This document shows, piece after piece, positions 7,456 to 16,425 of a DNA stretch of 64,000 nt. The position numbers were made by a program, and so were the translations under genes. This DNA is from Allobosea psychrotolerans (GTDB lineage: Bacteria > Pseudomonadota > Alphaproteobacteria > Rhizobiales > Beijerinckiaceae): assembly GCF_002917105.1 (NCBI RefSeq), contig NZ_PQFZ01000015.1:1-64000 (forward strand). The letters are read 5' to 3'. Under the pieces are notes generated by a model. That model ran no database searches, was not told the origin of the DNA, and was given only the letters and a program-made list of their open reading frames with translations. Every line of letters begins with the position of its first letter. Position 1 is the first letter of the stretch.

Positions 7456-8775
7456 ATGACAGAGACAGTCGAGACCAGCGTGAAGCCGGTGAAGGCCGCC
7501 GCCAGCCGCCGCCAGCTCCTTCAACTCTCCGGCGCGGCCGCCTTGCTCGCCGCTGCCAGGGCCGCGCTGCCCTCGGGCGCCTTCGCCCAGACGCCGGGGC
7601 CGGAGCTCAAGGGCACGCGCCTCGGCTACATCGCGCTGACCGATGCGGCGCCCCTGATCATCGCCAAGGAGAAGGGCATCTACGCCAAATACGGCCTCCC
7701 CGACATGGATATCGCCAAACAGGCGTCCTGGGGCGCGACGCGCGACAACATGGCGCTTGGCTTCAAGGCCAACGGCATCGACGGCGGCCACATCCTCTCG
7801 CCGAAGCCCTATCTCTACGGCACCGGCAAGGTGATGCAGAACAGCCAGCCCTTGCCGATGTACACGCTGCTTCGCCTCAACGAGGACTGCCAGGGCCTGT
7901 CTGTCTCCAACGAATACAAGGACTTGAACGTCGGCACCGATTCATCGGCCTTGAAGGAGGCCTTCGCCAAGAAGAAGGCAGCCGGCAAGGAGGTGAAGGC
8001 CGCGATGACCTTCCCGGGCGGCACCCATGATCTCTGGATTCGCTACTGGCTCGCCGCCGGCGGCATCGATCCCGACAGCGATATTTCGACCATCGTCGTT
8101 CCGCCTGCCCAGATGGTCGCGAACATGAAGGTCGGCAGCATGGATTGCTTCTGCGTCGGCGAGCCCTGGAACGAGCAGCTCGTCAATCAGAACATCGGCT
8201 TCACGGCCGCGACCACGGGCGAGATCTGGTTCAAGCATCCCGAGAAGGTGCTCGGCATGCGCGCCGATTTCGTCGACCAGAACCCCAAGGCGGCGATGGC
8301 CATCATGCTCGCGACCATGGAAGCGCAGATGTGGTGCGAGAAGATGGAGAACAAGCAGGAGATGGCCGAGATCATCGGCCGCCGCCAATGGTTCAACGTC
8401 CCGGTTCCCGACATTATCGGCCGCATCAAGGGCGACATCAACTACGGCCGCGGCAAGATCGTGAAGAACTCCAAGCTCCTGATGAAATTCTGGGGCGAGG
8501 GCGGCTCCGTTTCCTATCCCTGGAAGAGTCTCGATACTTGGTTCGTCACCGAGAACATTCGCTGGGGCAAGTTCGAGCACACGATCGACATCAAGGCCCT
8601 GGTCGACAAGACCAACCGTTCCGATCTGTGGCTCGATGCGGCCAAGACGCTGGGCGTCGCCAATCCGCCCAAGGGCGACTCGCGCGGCGTCGAGACCTTC
8701 TTCGACGGCGTGAAGTTCGATCCTGCCGCGCCGCTGGACTATCTCAAGGCGCTCAAGATCAAGCGGGTGGCCTGA
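7456..8775 (+). CDS. nrtA: Nitrate ABC transporter substrate-binding protein NrtA
   Basis: NrtA is the periplasmic/lipid-anchored nitrate-binding protein of the NrtABD importer. The 439-residue precursor has a Tat-type signal (SRRQLLQLSG from about residue 17, hydrophobic core, AFA cleavage region near 45). The CmpA/NrtA fold follows, with LGYIALTDAAPLIIAKEKG and VGSMDCFCVGEPWNEQLV. The ATG at 7456 has AGAGAGG 7 bases upstream. It is the first gene behind the NasT-type attenuator and heads the assimilation operon. Confidence 0.95.
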   Translation: MTETVETSVKPVKAAASRRQLLQLSGAAALLAAARAALPSGAFAQTPGPELKGTRLGYIALTDAAPLIIAKEKGIYAKYGLPDMDIAKQASWGATRDNMALGFKANGIDGGHILSPKPYLYGTGKVMQNSQPLPMYTLLRLNEDCQGLSVSNEYKDLNVGTDSSALKEAFAKKKAAGKEVKAAMTFPGGTHDLWIRYWLAAGGIDPDSDISTIVVPPAQMVANMKVGSMDCFCVGEPWNEQLVNQNIGFTAATTGEIWFKHPEKVLGMRADFVDQNPKAAMAIMLATMEAQMWCEKMENKQEMAEIIGRRQWFNVPVPDIIGRIKGDINYGRGKIVKNSKLLMKFWGEGGSVSYPWKSLDTWFVTENIRWGKFEHTIDIKALVDKTNRSDLWLDAAKTLGVANPPKGDSRGVETFFDGVKFDPAAPLDYLKALKIKRVA

Positions 8776-8779
8776 TCGC

Positions 8780-10021
8780 ATGGCCGAGCCGCTGATCATC
8801 GTGGGGAAGGGCATGGCCGCGACGCGGCTGGTTGACGAGCTCAGCCAGCGCGCGCTCGGTCGCTATTCCATCGCGGTGATCGGCGCGGAAGGCCGGCTTG
8901 CCTATAACCGGGTGCTGCTCTCGCCCTTGCTGGCGGGCGAGATCGCCGAGCCCGATATCGAGCTGAAGCCCGCCGCCTGGTGGCGCGCGCGCGGCGTCTC
9001 GATGATCTATGGCCGCGCTGTTGCCGGTGTCGACCGTGCAGCCAGGACTGTCACGCTGGAGGACGGGCTGGTCCTGCCTTACGGCAAGCTCGTCCTCGCC
9101 ACCGGCTCCAAGCCCCTGAAGCCGCCTTTCCCGGGTGGCGATTTGCCGGGCGTCGCGACCTTCCGCGACACCGCCGATGTCGGAATGATGCGGGCCTATG
9201 CGCAGCGCGGGGCGCGCATCGTCGTCATCGGCGGCGGCCTGCTCGGGCTCGAGGCCGCCTATGGTCTCTCAAAAGCCGGCGGCAAGGTCACGCTGCTGCA
9301 CCTGGTCGACCGGCTGATGGAGCGCCAGCTCGATGCCGAGGGCGCGGGCCTGCTCGCGGCCGCGATCACGGCGCGCGGCATCGCTGTCCGGCTGAACAGT
9401 GCGACCAAGGGTTTTGTCGGTGCGGACAAGGTCGAGGGCGTCGAGCTTCAGGACGGCACGATCATGCCCGCAGATCTCGTCGTCATCGCCATCGGCGTGC
9501 GGCCCAATGTCGATCTCGCCAGGGCGGCGGGGCTTGCCGTCAATCGCGGCGTCGTCGTCGACGATGCGATGGCGAGCGAGGATGCCAATGTCTTCGCGAT
9601 CGGCGAATGCGCCGAGCATCGCGGCCAGGTCTATGGCCTCGTCGAGCCGGCCTATGAGCAGGCGCGCGTGCTGGCGATGCGGCTTGCGGGCCAGAAATCC
9701 GCAGGGGTGGAGGCGGCTTATGCCGGCTCGCTGCTTGCGACCAATCTCAAGGTCAGCGGCGTCGGCGTCTTCTCGGCCGGCGAGTTCGAGGCGGGCGAGG
9801 GCGCCGAGATCGTCGTGCTGCGCGATCCCACCGCCGGCATCTACCGCAAATTCGTGCTGCGCGAGGGCAGGCTCGCGGGCTGCGTCCTCGTCGGCGATAC
9901 GCAAGGCGCGCTGTTCTATCTCGGCTTGATCCGCTCCGGGCAGGACATCTCGGCGATCCGCGCCGATCTGCCCTTCGGCGAATCCTACTGCGCCGATGGG
10001 CGGATCGTGGAGGCGGCCTGA
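8780..10021 (+). CDS. FAD/NAD(P)H oxidoreductase, nitrate reductase electron-transfer subunit
   Basis: The 413-residue pyridine-nucleotide-disulphide oxidoreductase resembles the N-terminal half of NirB. It has a first nucleotide-binding loop (VGKGMAATRLVDEL, residues 8-21), a second (VVIGGGLLGLEAAYGL near 150), and the FAD-binding FAIGECAEH motif near 275. A C-terminal domain follows. It lies 4 bases after nrtA and overlaps the nasA start region, so it most likely passes electrons from NAD(P)H to NasA. There are no Fe-S motifs in it; NasA supplies a C-terminal [2Fe-2S]-type domain instead. Confidence 0.85.
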   Translation: MAEPLIIVGKGMAATRLVDELSQRALGRYSIAVIGAEGRLAYNRVLLSPLLAGEIAEPDIELKPAAWWRARGVSMIYGRAVAGVDRAARTVTLEDGLVLPYGKLVLATGSKPLKPPFPGGDLPGVATFRDTADVGMMRAYAQRGARIVVIGGGLLGLEAAYGLSKAGGKVTLLHLVDRLMERQLDAEGAGLLAAAITARGIAVRLNSATKGFVGADKVEGVELQDGTIMPADLVVIAIGVRPNVDLARAAGLAVNRGVVVDDAMASEDANVFAIGECAEHRGQVYGLVEPAYEQARVLAMRLAGQKSAGVEAAYAGSLLATNLKVSGVGVFSAGEFEAGEGAEIVVLRDPTAGIYRKFVLREGRLAGCVLVGDTQGALFYLGLIRSGQDISAIRADLPFGESYCADGRIVEAA

Positions 10022-10022
10022 C

Positions 10023-12728
10023 ATGCGCATCGACGACACCTGGCTCGGCCCCGGCATTCCCGATCCGGCCATCCGCACCACCTGCCCCTATTGCGGGGTC
10101 GGCTGCGGCGTTCTGGCGAGGCGCGATGGCAAGGGCGGAGCAGCGATCGCGGGCGACCCCGCTCACCCCGCCAATCTCGGGCGGCTCTGCTCGAAGGGCT
10201 CGGCGCTGGGTGAGACGCTCAGTCTGGGCAGCCGGGTGCTGCACCCGCTGAAGCGCAATGCGGCCGGCGGCTATGACCGCGTCAGTTGGGAGTTCGCACT
10301 CGATGCGGTTGCCGAGGGCTTGCTCTCGCTCATCCGGCGCGAGGGCCCCGAGGCCGTCGCCTTCTATCTCTCCGGCCAGCTCCTCACCGAGGATTATTAC
10401 GTCGCCAACAAGCTGATGAAGGGCTTCATCGGCTCGCCCCATGTCGACACCAATTCGCGGCTGTGCATGTCCTCCACGGTTGCCGGTCACAAGCGCGTCT
10501 TCGGCTCCGACACGGTGCCGGGCAATTACGAGGACCTCGACAGTGCCGACCTGATCGTGCTGGTCGGCTCGAACACCGCCTGGTGCCACCCGGTGCTGTT
10601 CCGTCGCATCCAGCAGAACCGTAGCGAGCGCGGCGCCAAGGTCGTCGTCATCGATCCGCGCGTGACCGCCACCGCCGATGATTGCGACCTCGTCCTGCAG
10701 CTCAGGCCGGGCTCCGACAGCGTCCTGTTCGCAGGGCTCCTCGTCCATCTCGCCGAGCACAGCCTGACCGATGCGACCTATCTTGCGCGCCACGCCAGCG
10801 GTTTCCAGGCCGTGCTGGAGAATGCGCGCGGCATCGCGCCCGACATCGCCACTGTTGCCGCGCGCACCGGCCTGAGCCCGGCCGACATCGCCGCCTTCTA
10901 CACGCTCTGGGCGGGCACGCCTGCCGTCGTCACGGCCTGGAGCCAGGGCGTCAACCAGTCGGCGCAAGGCACCGACAAGGTCGCCTCCATCCTGCATTGC
11001 CACCTCGCGACCGGCCGCATCGGCCGGCCCGGTGGCGGGCCGTTCTCGCTGACCGGACAGCCCAACGCCATGGGCGGGCGCGAGGTCGGCGGGCTCGCCA
11101 ATATGCTCGCCGCCCATATGGGCTACTCGGCTGTCGAGATCGACCGCGTCCGCCGCTTCTGGAATGCGCCCAACATGGCGCAGCATGAAGGCTTGAAGGC
11201 CGTCGCCATGCTCGATGCGGTGGCGGACAAGCGCATCAAGGCGCTCTGGGTCATGGCGACCAACCCGGCCGTCTCCCTGCCGCGCGCCGATCATGTCATG
11301 GCGGCGCTGCAGGGGCTCGATCTCTTCATCGTCTCCGAGAATGTGCTCTCCAACGACACGCTCGCCGCCAGGCCGCATGTCATCCTGCCGGCTGCGGCCT
11401 GGGGCGAGAAGGACGGCACGGTGACCAATTCCGAGCGCTGCATCTCGCGCCAGCGTGCCTTCCTGCCCCTGCCAGGCGAGGTCAGGCCGGATTGGTGGAT
11501 CATCTGCGAGATCGCCAGGAGGCTGGGCTTCGCCGCCGGCTTCGGCTTCGCCGATGCGTCCGAAATCTATGCCGAGCACGCCGCGCTGTCCGCGTTCGAG
11601 AATGTCGGCAGCCGCGATTTCGACATCGGCGCCCATGCCGCTTTGACCAGGCGCGATTATGACGCGCTCAGGCCGGTGCAATGGCCCGTGCCGGCCGGCA
11701 AGTCGCAGGGTACGGCGCGCCTCTTCGCCGATGGCGGCTTCTTCACGCCCGACGGCCGCGCCCAGATGAAGCCGCTCGCCATGCCGGCGTTGGCGGCTGA
11801 GCCGAGCGAGGCGTTTCCGCTGCTGCTCAACACGGGCCGCGTCCGCGACCATTGGCATACCATGACGCGCACCGGCCTGAGCCCGCGCCTCTCGGCCCAT
11901 GTCAGCGAGCCCGGTGTTCATGTGAACCCAGCCGACATGGCGCGGTTCGGCCTGGAGGAGGGCGGCTTCGCCCGCATCGCGAACGCCCATGGCGCGGTCG
12001 TGCTCAAGGTCCTGGGCGATGCGGGCGTGCCGGCCGGCTCGCTCTTCGCGCCGATCCACTGGTCGGCGCAGACGGCGTCGGATGCGCGCATCGGCGCGGC
12101 CGTGCAGCCGTTCTGCGATCCCTATTCCGGCCAGCCCGAGATGAAGGCGACGCCCTCGTCGATCGCGCCTGTCAGCTATGCATCGCAGGGCTTCGTGCTG
12201 TCGCGCGAGGCCTTCGCCTTGCCGGCGGGAAGCTGGTGGGCGAGCGTTGCGGTCGAAGGCGGGCAGGGCCGGCTGTTTGCGACCGACGCCTCGGTCGATG
12301 ATCTGATGGCGGCCATGCGCTCGGCCTTCGGTGAGGACGGTCTCACCGAGATGATCGACCGCGAAGGCGGCGCCTATCGTTGCGCGGCGACGATTGGGGA
12401 CCGGCTGGTCGCCGCGCTCTTCGTCGCGCCCGCTGGGCGCGCGCCGCTCTGGGACACGGTCAAGCTTGCCTTCGCCGATCCCGACGCAGCGGTGGAGAGC
12501 CGGCTGGGGCTGCTCGCCGGCCGCAAGCCCGGCGGCGCCGACCCCGGCCCCACGGTCTGCGCCTGTTTCGGCGTCGGCCTCAATGCGATCCGCGCGGCCT
12601 TCGCCGGTGGCGGCGCGATGACGCCCGAGGATATCGGCCGGCAGCTCAAGGCCGGCACGAATTGCGGCTCCTGCCTGCCGGAAATCCGGCGCATCGGCGC
12701 GCAGTCGCGCGAGACGGTGGCGGCATGA
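10023..12728 (+). CDS. nasA: Assimilatory nitrate reductase catalytic subunit
   Basis: NasA reduces nitrate to nitrite at a Mo-bis-MGD centre in the cytoplasm. The 901-residue protein has a [4Fe-4S] site (Cys21, 24, 28 and 55), the molybdopterin oxidoreductase core, a molydopterin-dinucleotide-binding domain (about 590-705) and a C-terminal BFD-like domain with a CACFGVGL...NCGSC pattern. The fused C-terminal Fe-S domain is the docking/electron entry module seen in NADH-linked NasA. The ATG at 10023 follows the previous stop by one base. The stop overlaps an in-frame ATG of the nrtB frame. Confidence 0.96.
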   Translation: MRIDDTWLGPGIPDPAIRTTCPYCGVGCGVLARRDGKGGAAIAGDPAHPANLGRLCSKGSALGETLSLGSRVLHPLKRNAAGGYDRVSWEFALDAVAEGLLSLIRREGPEAVAFYLSGQLLTEDYYVANKLMKGFIGSPHVDTNSRLCMSSTVAGHKRVFGSDTVPGNYEDLDSADLIVLVGSNTAWCHPVLFRRIQQNRSERGAKVVVIDPRVTATADDCDLVLQLRPGSDSVLFAGLLVHLAEHSLTDATYLARHASGFQAVLENARGIAPDIATVAARTGLSPADIAAFYTLWAGTPAVVTAWSQGVNQSAQGTDKVASILHCHLATGRIGRPGGGPFSLTGQPNAMGGREVGGLANMLAAHMGYSAVEIDRVRRFWNAPNMAQHEGLKAVAMLDAVADKRIKALWVMATNPAVSLPRADHVMAALQGLDLFIVSENVLSNDTLAARPHVILPAAAWGEKDGTVTNSERCISRQRAFLPLPGEVRPDWWIICEIARRLGFAAGFGFADASEIYAEHAALSAFENVGSRDFDIGAHAALTRRDYDALRPVQWPVPAGKSQGTARLFADGGFFTPDGRAQMKPLAMPALAAEPSEAFPLLLNTGRVRDHWHTMTRTGLSPRLSAHVSEPGVHVNPADMARFGLEEGGFARIANAHGAVVLKVLGDAGVPAGSLFAPIHWSAQTASDARIGAAVQPFCDPYSGQPEMKATPSSIAPVSYASQGFVLSREAFALPAGSWWASVAVEGGQGRLFATDASVDDLMAAMRSAFGEDGLTEMIDREGGAYRCAATIGDRLVAALFVAPAGRAPLWDTVKLAFADPDAAVESRLGLLAGRKPGGADPGPTVCACFGVGLNAIRAAFAGGGAMTPEDIGRQLKAGTNCGSCLPEIRRIGAQSRETVAA

Positions 12729-12766
12729 CGGACGCGACGGAAGAACTCAACCAGAGGAGTATCGGA

Positions 12767-13675
12767 ATGGGTCAGGCTGCCTTGAAGACAGCGACCACGG
12801 GCGCCAAGGTTGTCGCCTTGCCGGGCGTGAAGGCAGAGGTGGTGGCGCTGCCAGGCGTCGCGGGCAGGCGACTGGTCGATCGGCTCGGCCCCTGGCTGCG
12901 CGCGGCGCTGGTCAACATCCTGCCGCCGCTGATCACGGTGGCGCTGATCCTGCTGGTCTGGCAGCTCTCCGCGCATGGCCCGCAATCCTCGCTGCCGCCG
13001 CCGACCAAGATCTGGGAGGAAGCCAGGGACCTGATCACCGAGCCGTTCTTCTGGAACGGCTCGCAGGATATCGGCCTGGGCTGGCGCATCCTGGTCTCGC
13101 TCCAGCGTGTCGCCATCGGCTTCAGCCTGGCGGCGGTCGTCGGCGTGCTGCTCGGCGCGCTCGTCGGCCAGTCGGTCTGGGCCATGCGCGGGCTCGATCC
13201 GGTCTTCCAGGTGCTGCGCACCGTGCCGCCGCTCGCCTGGCTGCCGCTCTCGCTGGCGGCGTTCCGCGACAGCCAGCCCTCGGCGATCTTCGTCATCTTC
13301 ATCACCGCGATCTGGCCGGTGATCATCAATACGGCCGTCGGCATCCGCAACATCCCGCAGGATTACCGCAATGTCGCGCAGGTGCTGCGGCTGAACCAGA
13401 TCGAGTTCTTCTTCAAGATCATGGTGCCCTCCGCCGCGCCCTACATCTTCACGGGCTTACGCATCGGCGTCGGCCTGTCCTGGCTTGCCATCGTCGCGGC
13501 CGAGATGCTGACCGGCGGCGTCGGCATCGGCTTCTTCATCTGGGATGCGTGGAACTCCTCGCGCCTGTCCGACATCATCGTGGCGCTCATCTACATCGGC
13601 GTCGTCGGCTTCGTGCTCGACCGCCTCGTCGCTTTCGTCGGCACCATCGTCACCCGTGGCACCCTGACCAATTGA
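12767..13675 (+). CDS. nrtB: Nitrate ABC transporter permease
   Basis: NrtB (302 residues) is the membrane subunit of the nitrate importer. Six or so membrane segments and a binding-protein-dependent transport domain cover residues 80-290; the RNVAQVLRLNQIEFFFKIMVPSA region is the ATPase-coupling loop. I place the start at 12767 because GAGGAG lies 8 bases upstream. An in-frame ATG at 12725 overlaps the nasA stop and would add 14 residues. The N-terminus carries a duplicated VALPGVK/A motif of unknown meaning. Confidence 0.93.
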   Translation: MGQAALKTATTGAKVVALPGVKAEVVALPGVAGRRLVDRLGPWLRAALVNILPPLITVALILLVWQLSAHGPQSSLPPPTKIWEEARDLITEPFFWNGSQDIGLGWRILVSLQRVAIGFSLAAVVGVLLGALVGQSVWAMRGLDPVFQVLRTVPPLAWLPLSLAAFRDSQPSAIFVIFITAIWPVIINTAVGIRNIPQDYRNVAQVLRLNQIEFFFKIMVPSAAPYIFTGLRIGVGLSWLAIVAAEMLTGGVGIGFFIWDAWNSSRLSDIIVALIYIGVVGFVLDRLVAFVGTIVTRGTLTN

Positions 13676-13685
13676 GGAGGATGCG

Positions 13686-14477
13686 ATGAGCTATCTCAAG
13701 ATCGACCATGTCGACAAACGCTTCCAGCGCGGCGCCGCCACGACCGAGGTGCTCAAGGACATCAACCTCGTCATCGACAAGGGCGAATATGTCTCGGTGA
13801 TCGGCCATTCCGGCTGCGGCAAGTCGACCCTGCTCAACATCATCGCGGGTTTGACCCCGGTGAGCGCCGGTGCGGTGCTGCTGGAGGGCAAGGAGGTCAA
13901 TTCGCCGGGGCCCGAGCGCGCCGTCGTCTTCCAGAACCATTCGCTGCTGCCCTGGCTCACCGTCTACGACAATGTCGCGCTCGCCGTGAACAAGGTCTTC
14001 GGCGGCCAGAAGAGCAAGGCCGAGCGGCATGACTGGATCATGCACAATCTCGACCTCGTCCAGATGGCCCACGCCAGGGACAAGCGCCCGGCCGAGATCT
14101 CCGGCGGCATGAAGCAGCGCGTCGGCATTGCCCGCGGGCTGGCGATGGAGCCCAAGATCCTGCTGCTCGACGAGCCCTTCGGTGCGCTCGACGCGCTGAC
14201 GCGCGCCCATCTGCAGGATTCGATCATGCAGATCCATGCCGCGCTCGGGAACACCATGATCATGATCACCCATGACGTCGACGAGGCCGTGCTGCTCTCG
14301 GACCGGATCGTGATGATGACCAACGGACCCTCCGCCCGCATCGGCGAGGTGCTCGACGTCCGGCTCGAGCGCCCGCGCAAGCGGCTCGATCTGGTCGCCG
14401 ACCGCAGCTACATCGCCGCCCGCGAGGCGGTTTTGAAATTCCTCTACGAGCGCCACCGCTTCGTCGAGGCGGCGTGA
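13686..14477 (+). CDS. nrtD: Nitrate ABC transporter ATP-binding protein
   Basis: A single-domain ABC ATPase of 263 residues: Walker A GHSGCGKS (about 40-47), signature ISGGMKQR, Walker B ILLLDEP, and H-loop ITHDVDEA. It lacks the extra NrtA-like domain of cyanobacterial NrtC, so the importer probably uses a homodimer of this protein. It starts 10 bases after nrtB behind AGGAGG. Confidence 0.93.
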   Translation: MSYLKIDHVDKRFQRGAATTEVLKDINLVIDKGEYVSVIGHSGCGKSTLLNIIAGLTPVSAGAVLLEGKEVNSPGPERAVVFQNHSLLPWLTVYDNVALAVNKVFGGQKSKAERHDWIMHNLDLVQMAHARDKRPAEISGGMKQRVGIARGLAMEPKILLLDEPFGALDALTRAHLQDSIMQIHAALGNTMIMITHDVDEAVLLSDRIVMMTNGPSARIGEVLDVRLERPRKRLDLVADRSYIAAREAVLKFLYERHRFVEAA

Positions 14478-14485
14478 TGATGGCA

Positions 14486-14618
14486 GGTCATCCCGCACGC
14501 GCTGCGGCACGAAGTGCTGCTGCGCAGATGCGGGATCGCGAGACGCGTACGGCGCCAACAACGGCGCCTCATTCTGAGGATGGTCCCGGATCGCCGCTTC
14601 GCGTCGTCCGGGATGACC
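14486..14618. repeat. Palindromic intergenic repeat between nrtD and nirA
   Basis: The ends are inverted copies of GGTCATCCCG (14486-14495 and 14609-14618), with internal GC-rich complementarity. It sits inside the operon, where it could act as an RNA-stabilising or attenuating hairpin. It resembles the element at 42724-42864. Confidence 0.6.
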
Positions 14619-14628
14619 GAGAACCAAC

Positions 14629-16425
14629 ATGAGCGACGATTTCAGCCCGGACCAGAAGCGCTATCTCGAAGGCTTCATGAGCGGCATGCAGTCCGCCCGC
14701 GCCGCGCGTGGGCTCGGCCCGCTCGGCGGGGCTGCGGGTGCCGGCGCCGCCGCGCCGGCCGGGCCCGACAGGGAGCACCAGGAGGCGCAAGGCCGCGCCG
14801 TCGCCGCCGGCGGCAAGCTGGTCGACCAGGAGAAATGGAAGGCGGTCGAGCACCCCTTCGACGCCTATGCCCGCTTCAAGGCGCAGGCCGAGGCCGGCAC
14901 CTATCCCAAGCCGGAGGATAATTTCCGCTGGCGCTATCACGGCCTGTTTTACGTGGCCCCGGCGCAGAACAGCTATATGTGCCGGCTGCGCATTCCCAAC
15001 GGCATCCTCAAGGCCTGGCAGTTCGAAGGCGTCGCCGATCTCGCGGCAAAGTTCTGCGGCCCCTACGCCCATGTCACCACCCGCGCCAATCTGCAGGTCC
15101 GCGAGATCAGCGCCGAGAACGCGCCGCTGCTGCTCGAAGGCCTCGCCGATCTCGGCCTCACCGCCAAGGGCTCGGGCGCCGACAATATCCGCAACGTCAC
15201 CGGCTCGGCCACCGCCGGCATCGACCCGCTCGAATTGCTCGACACGCGTCCCCATGCCCGGGCCTGGCACCACCACATCCTGAACGACCGCTCGCTCTAC
15301 GGCCTGCCGCGCAAGTTCAACGTCGCCTTCGACGGCGCGGGGTCTATCGCGACGCTGGAGGACACCAACGATATCGGCTTCCAGGCGATCGAGCTGGGCG
15401 AGGGCGCCAGTTTCGAAGGCCAGTCGATTGAGCCCGGCATCTGGTATCGCCTGGCGCTGGGCGGCATCACCGGTCATCACGACCTCGCCCGCGACACCGG
15501 CGTCATCGTCGCGCCCTCCGATGCGGTCGCCGTCGCCGACGCCATCGTGCGCGTCTTCATCGCCCATGGCGACCGCACCAACCGCAACAAGTCGCGCTTG
15601 AAATATGTGCTCGATGCCTGGAGCTTCGATAAATTCCTCGCCGCGGTCGAGGACAAGCTTGGGCGCAAGCTGGTCCGGGTCGATGCGAGCCTGGTGAAGC
15701 CGCGCCCGGTCTATGACCGCCTCGCCCATATCGGCGTGCACAGGCAGGCTCAGCCCGGCTTGAACTGGGTCGGTGTCGCGTTGCCGGTCGGCAAGCTCAG
15801 CGTGGCGCAGATGCGCGTCATCGCTTCGATTGCCAACGCTTGCGGCGATGGCGATATCCGCCTGACCGTCTGGCAGAACCTGCTGATCTCCGGCGTGCCG
15901 GACGCCAAGGTCGAGGATGTCATCGCCAATCTCGAGGCGATCGGCCTCTCCGCCGAGACCTCGATCCTGCGCGCCGGGCTGATCGCCTGCACGGGCGCGA
16001 CGGGCTGCAAATTCGCCGCCGCCCACACCAAGGAGGATGCGCTCGCCATCGCCGCCCATTGCGAGCCGCGCATCACGCTGGAGATGCCGGTCAACATCCA
16101 CCTGACCGGCTGCCACCACTCCTGCGCCCAGCACTATATCGGCGATATCGGCCTGATCGGCGCCAAGGTGCCGGTCAATGAAGAGGGCGACACCGTGCCG
16201 GGTTACGATCTGCTCGTCGGCGGCGGCTATGGCGTCGATGGCGGCATGGCGCGGCCCTTCCGCGAAAAAGTTCGGGCCGAGGACGCTCCGGCACTGGTCG
16301 AGGCGGTCCTGCGCACCTGGCAGATCCATCGCGCCGCGCCCGACGAGAGCTTCGTCGCCTTCGCCCGCCGCCACGAGATCGAGGCGTTGCAGGCGCTGGT
16401 CGCGCAAACCGGAGACGCGGCATGA
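14629..16425 (+). CDS. nirA: Ferredoxin-type nitrite reductase (siroheme, [4Fe-4S])
   Basis: NirA reduces nitrite to ammonium with six electrons. The 598-residue protein shows the duplicated nitrite/sulfite reductase fold. The siroheme/[4Fe-4S] ligands are in CTGATGCKF (about residue 457) and CHHSC (about 496), with upstream THVTTRANLQVREI-like and NIRNVTGS segments. A low-complexity Ala/Gly stretch occupies residues 30-50. It overlaps the flavoprotein gene by 4 bases, so that protein is the likely electron donor. Confidence 0.93.
   Translation: MSDDFSPDQKRYLEGFMSGMQSARAARGLGPLGGAAGAGAAAPAGPDREHQEAQGRAVAAGGKLVDQEKWKAVEHPFDAYARFKAQAEAGTYPKPEDNFRWRYHGLFYVAPAQNSYMCRLRIPNGILKAWQFEGVADLAAKFCGPYAHVTTRANLQVREISAENAPLLLEGLADLGLTAKGSGADNIRNVTGSATAGIDPLELLDTRPHARAWHHHILNDRSLYGLPRKFNVAFDGAGSIATLEDTNDIGFQAIELGEGASFEGQSIEPGIWYRLALGGITGHHDLARDTGVIVAPSDAVAVADAIVRVFIAHGDRTNRNKSRLKYVLDAWSFDKFLAAVEDKLGRKLVRVDASLVKPRPVYDRLAHIGVHRQAQPGLNWVGVALPVGKLSVAQMRVIASIANACGDGDIRLTVWQNLLISGVPDAKVEDVIANLEAIGLSAETSILRAGLIACTGATGCKFAAAHTKEDALAIAAHCEPRITLEMPVNIHLTGCHHSCAQHYIGDIGLIGAKVPVNEEGDTVPGYDLLVGGGYGVDGGMARPFREKVRAEDAPALVEAVLRTWQIHRAAPDESFVAFARRHEIEALQALVAQTGDAA

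Noticed and set aside
9753..12059. 768-codon minus-strand frame opposite nasA
   Set aside because: Antisense shadow of a clear NasA; no domain-like order and a composition typical of reversed GC-rich coding.
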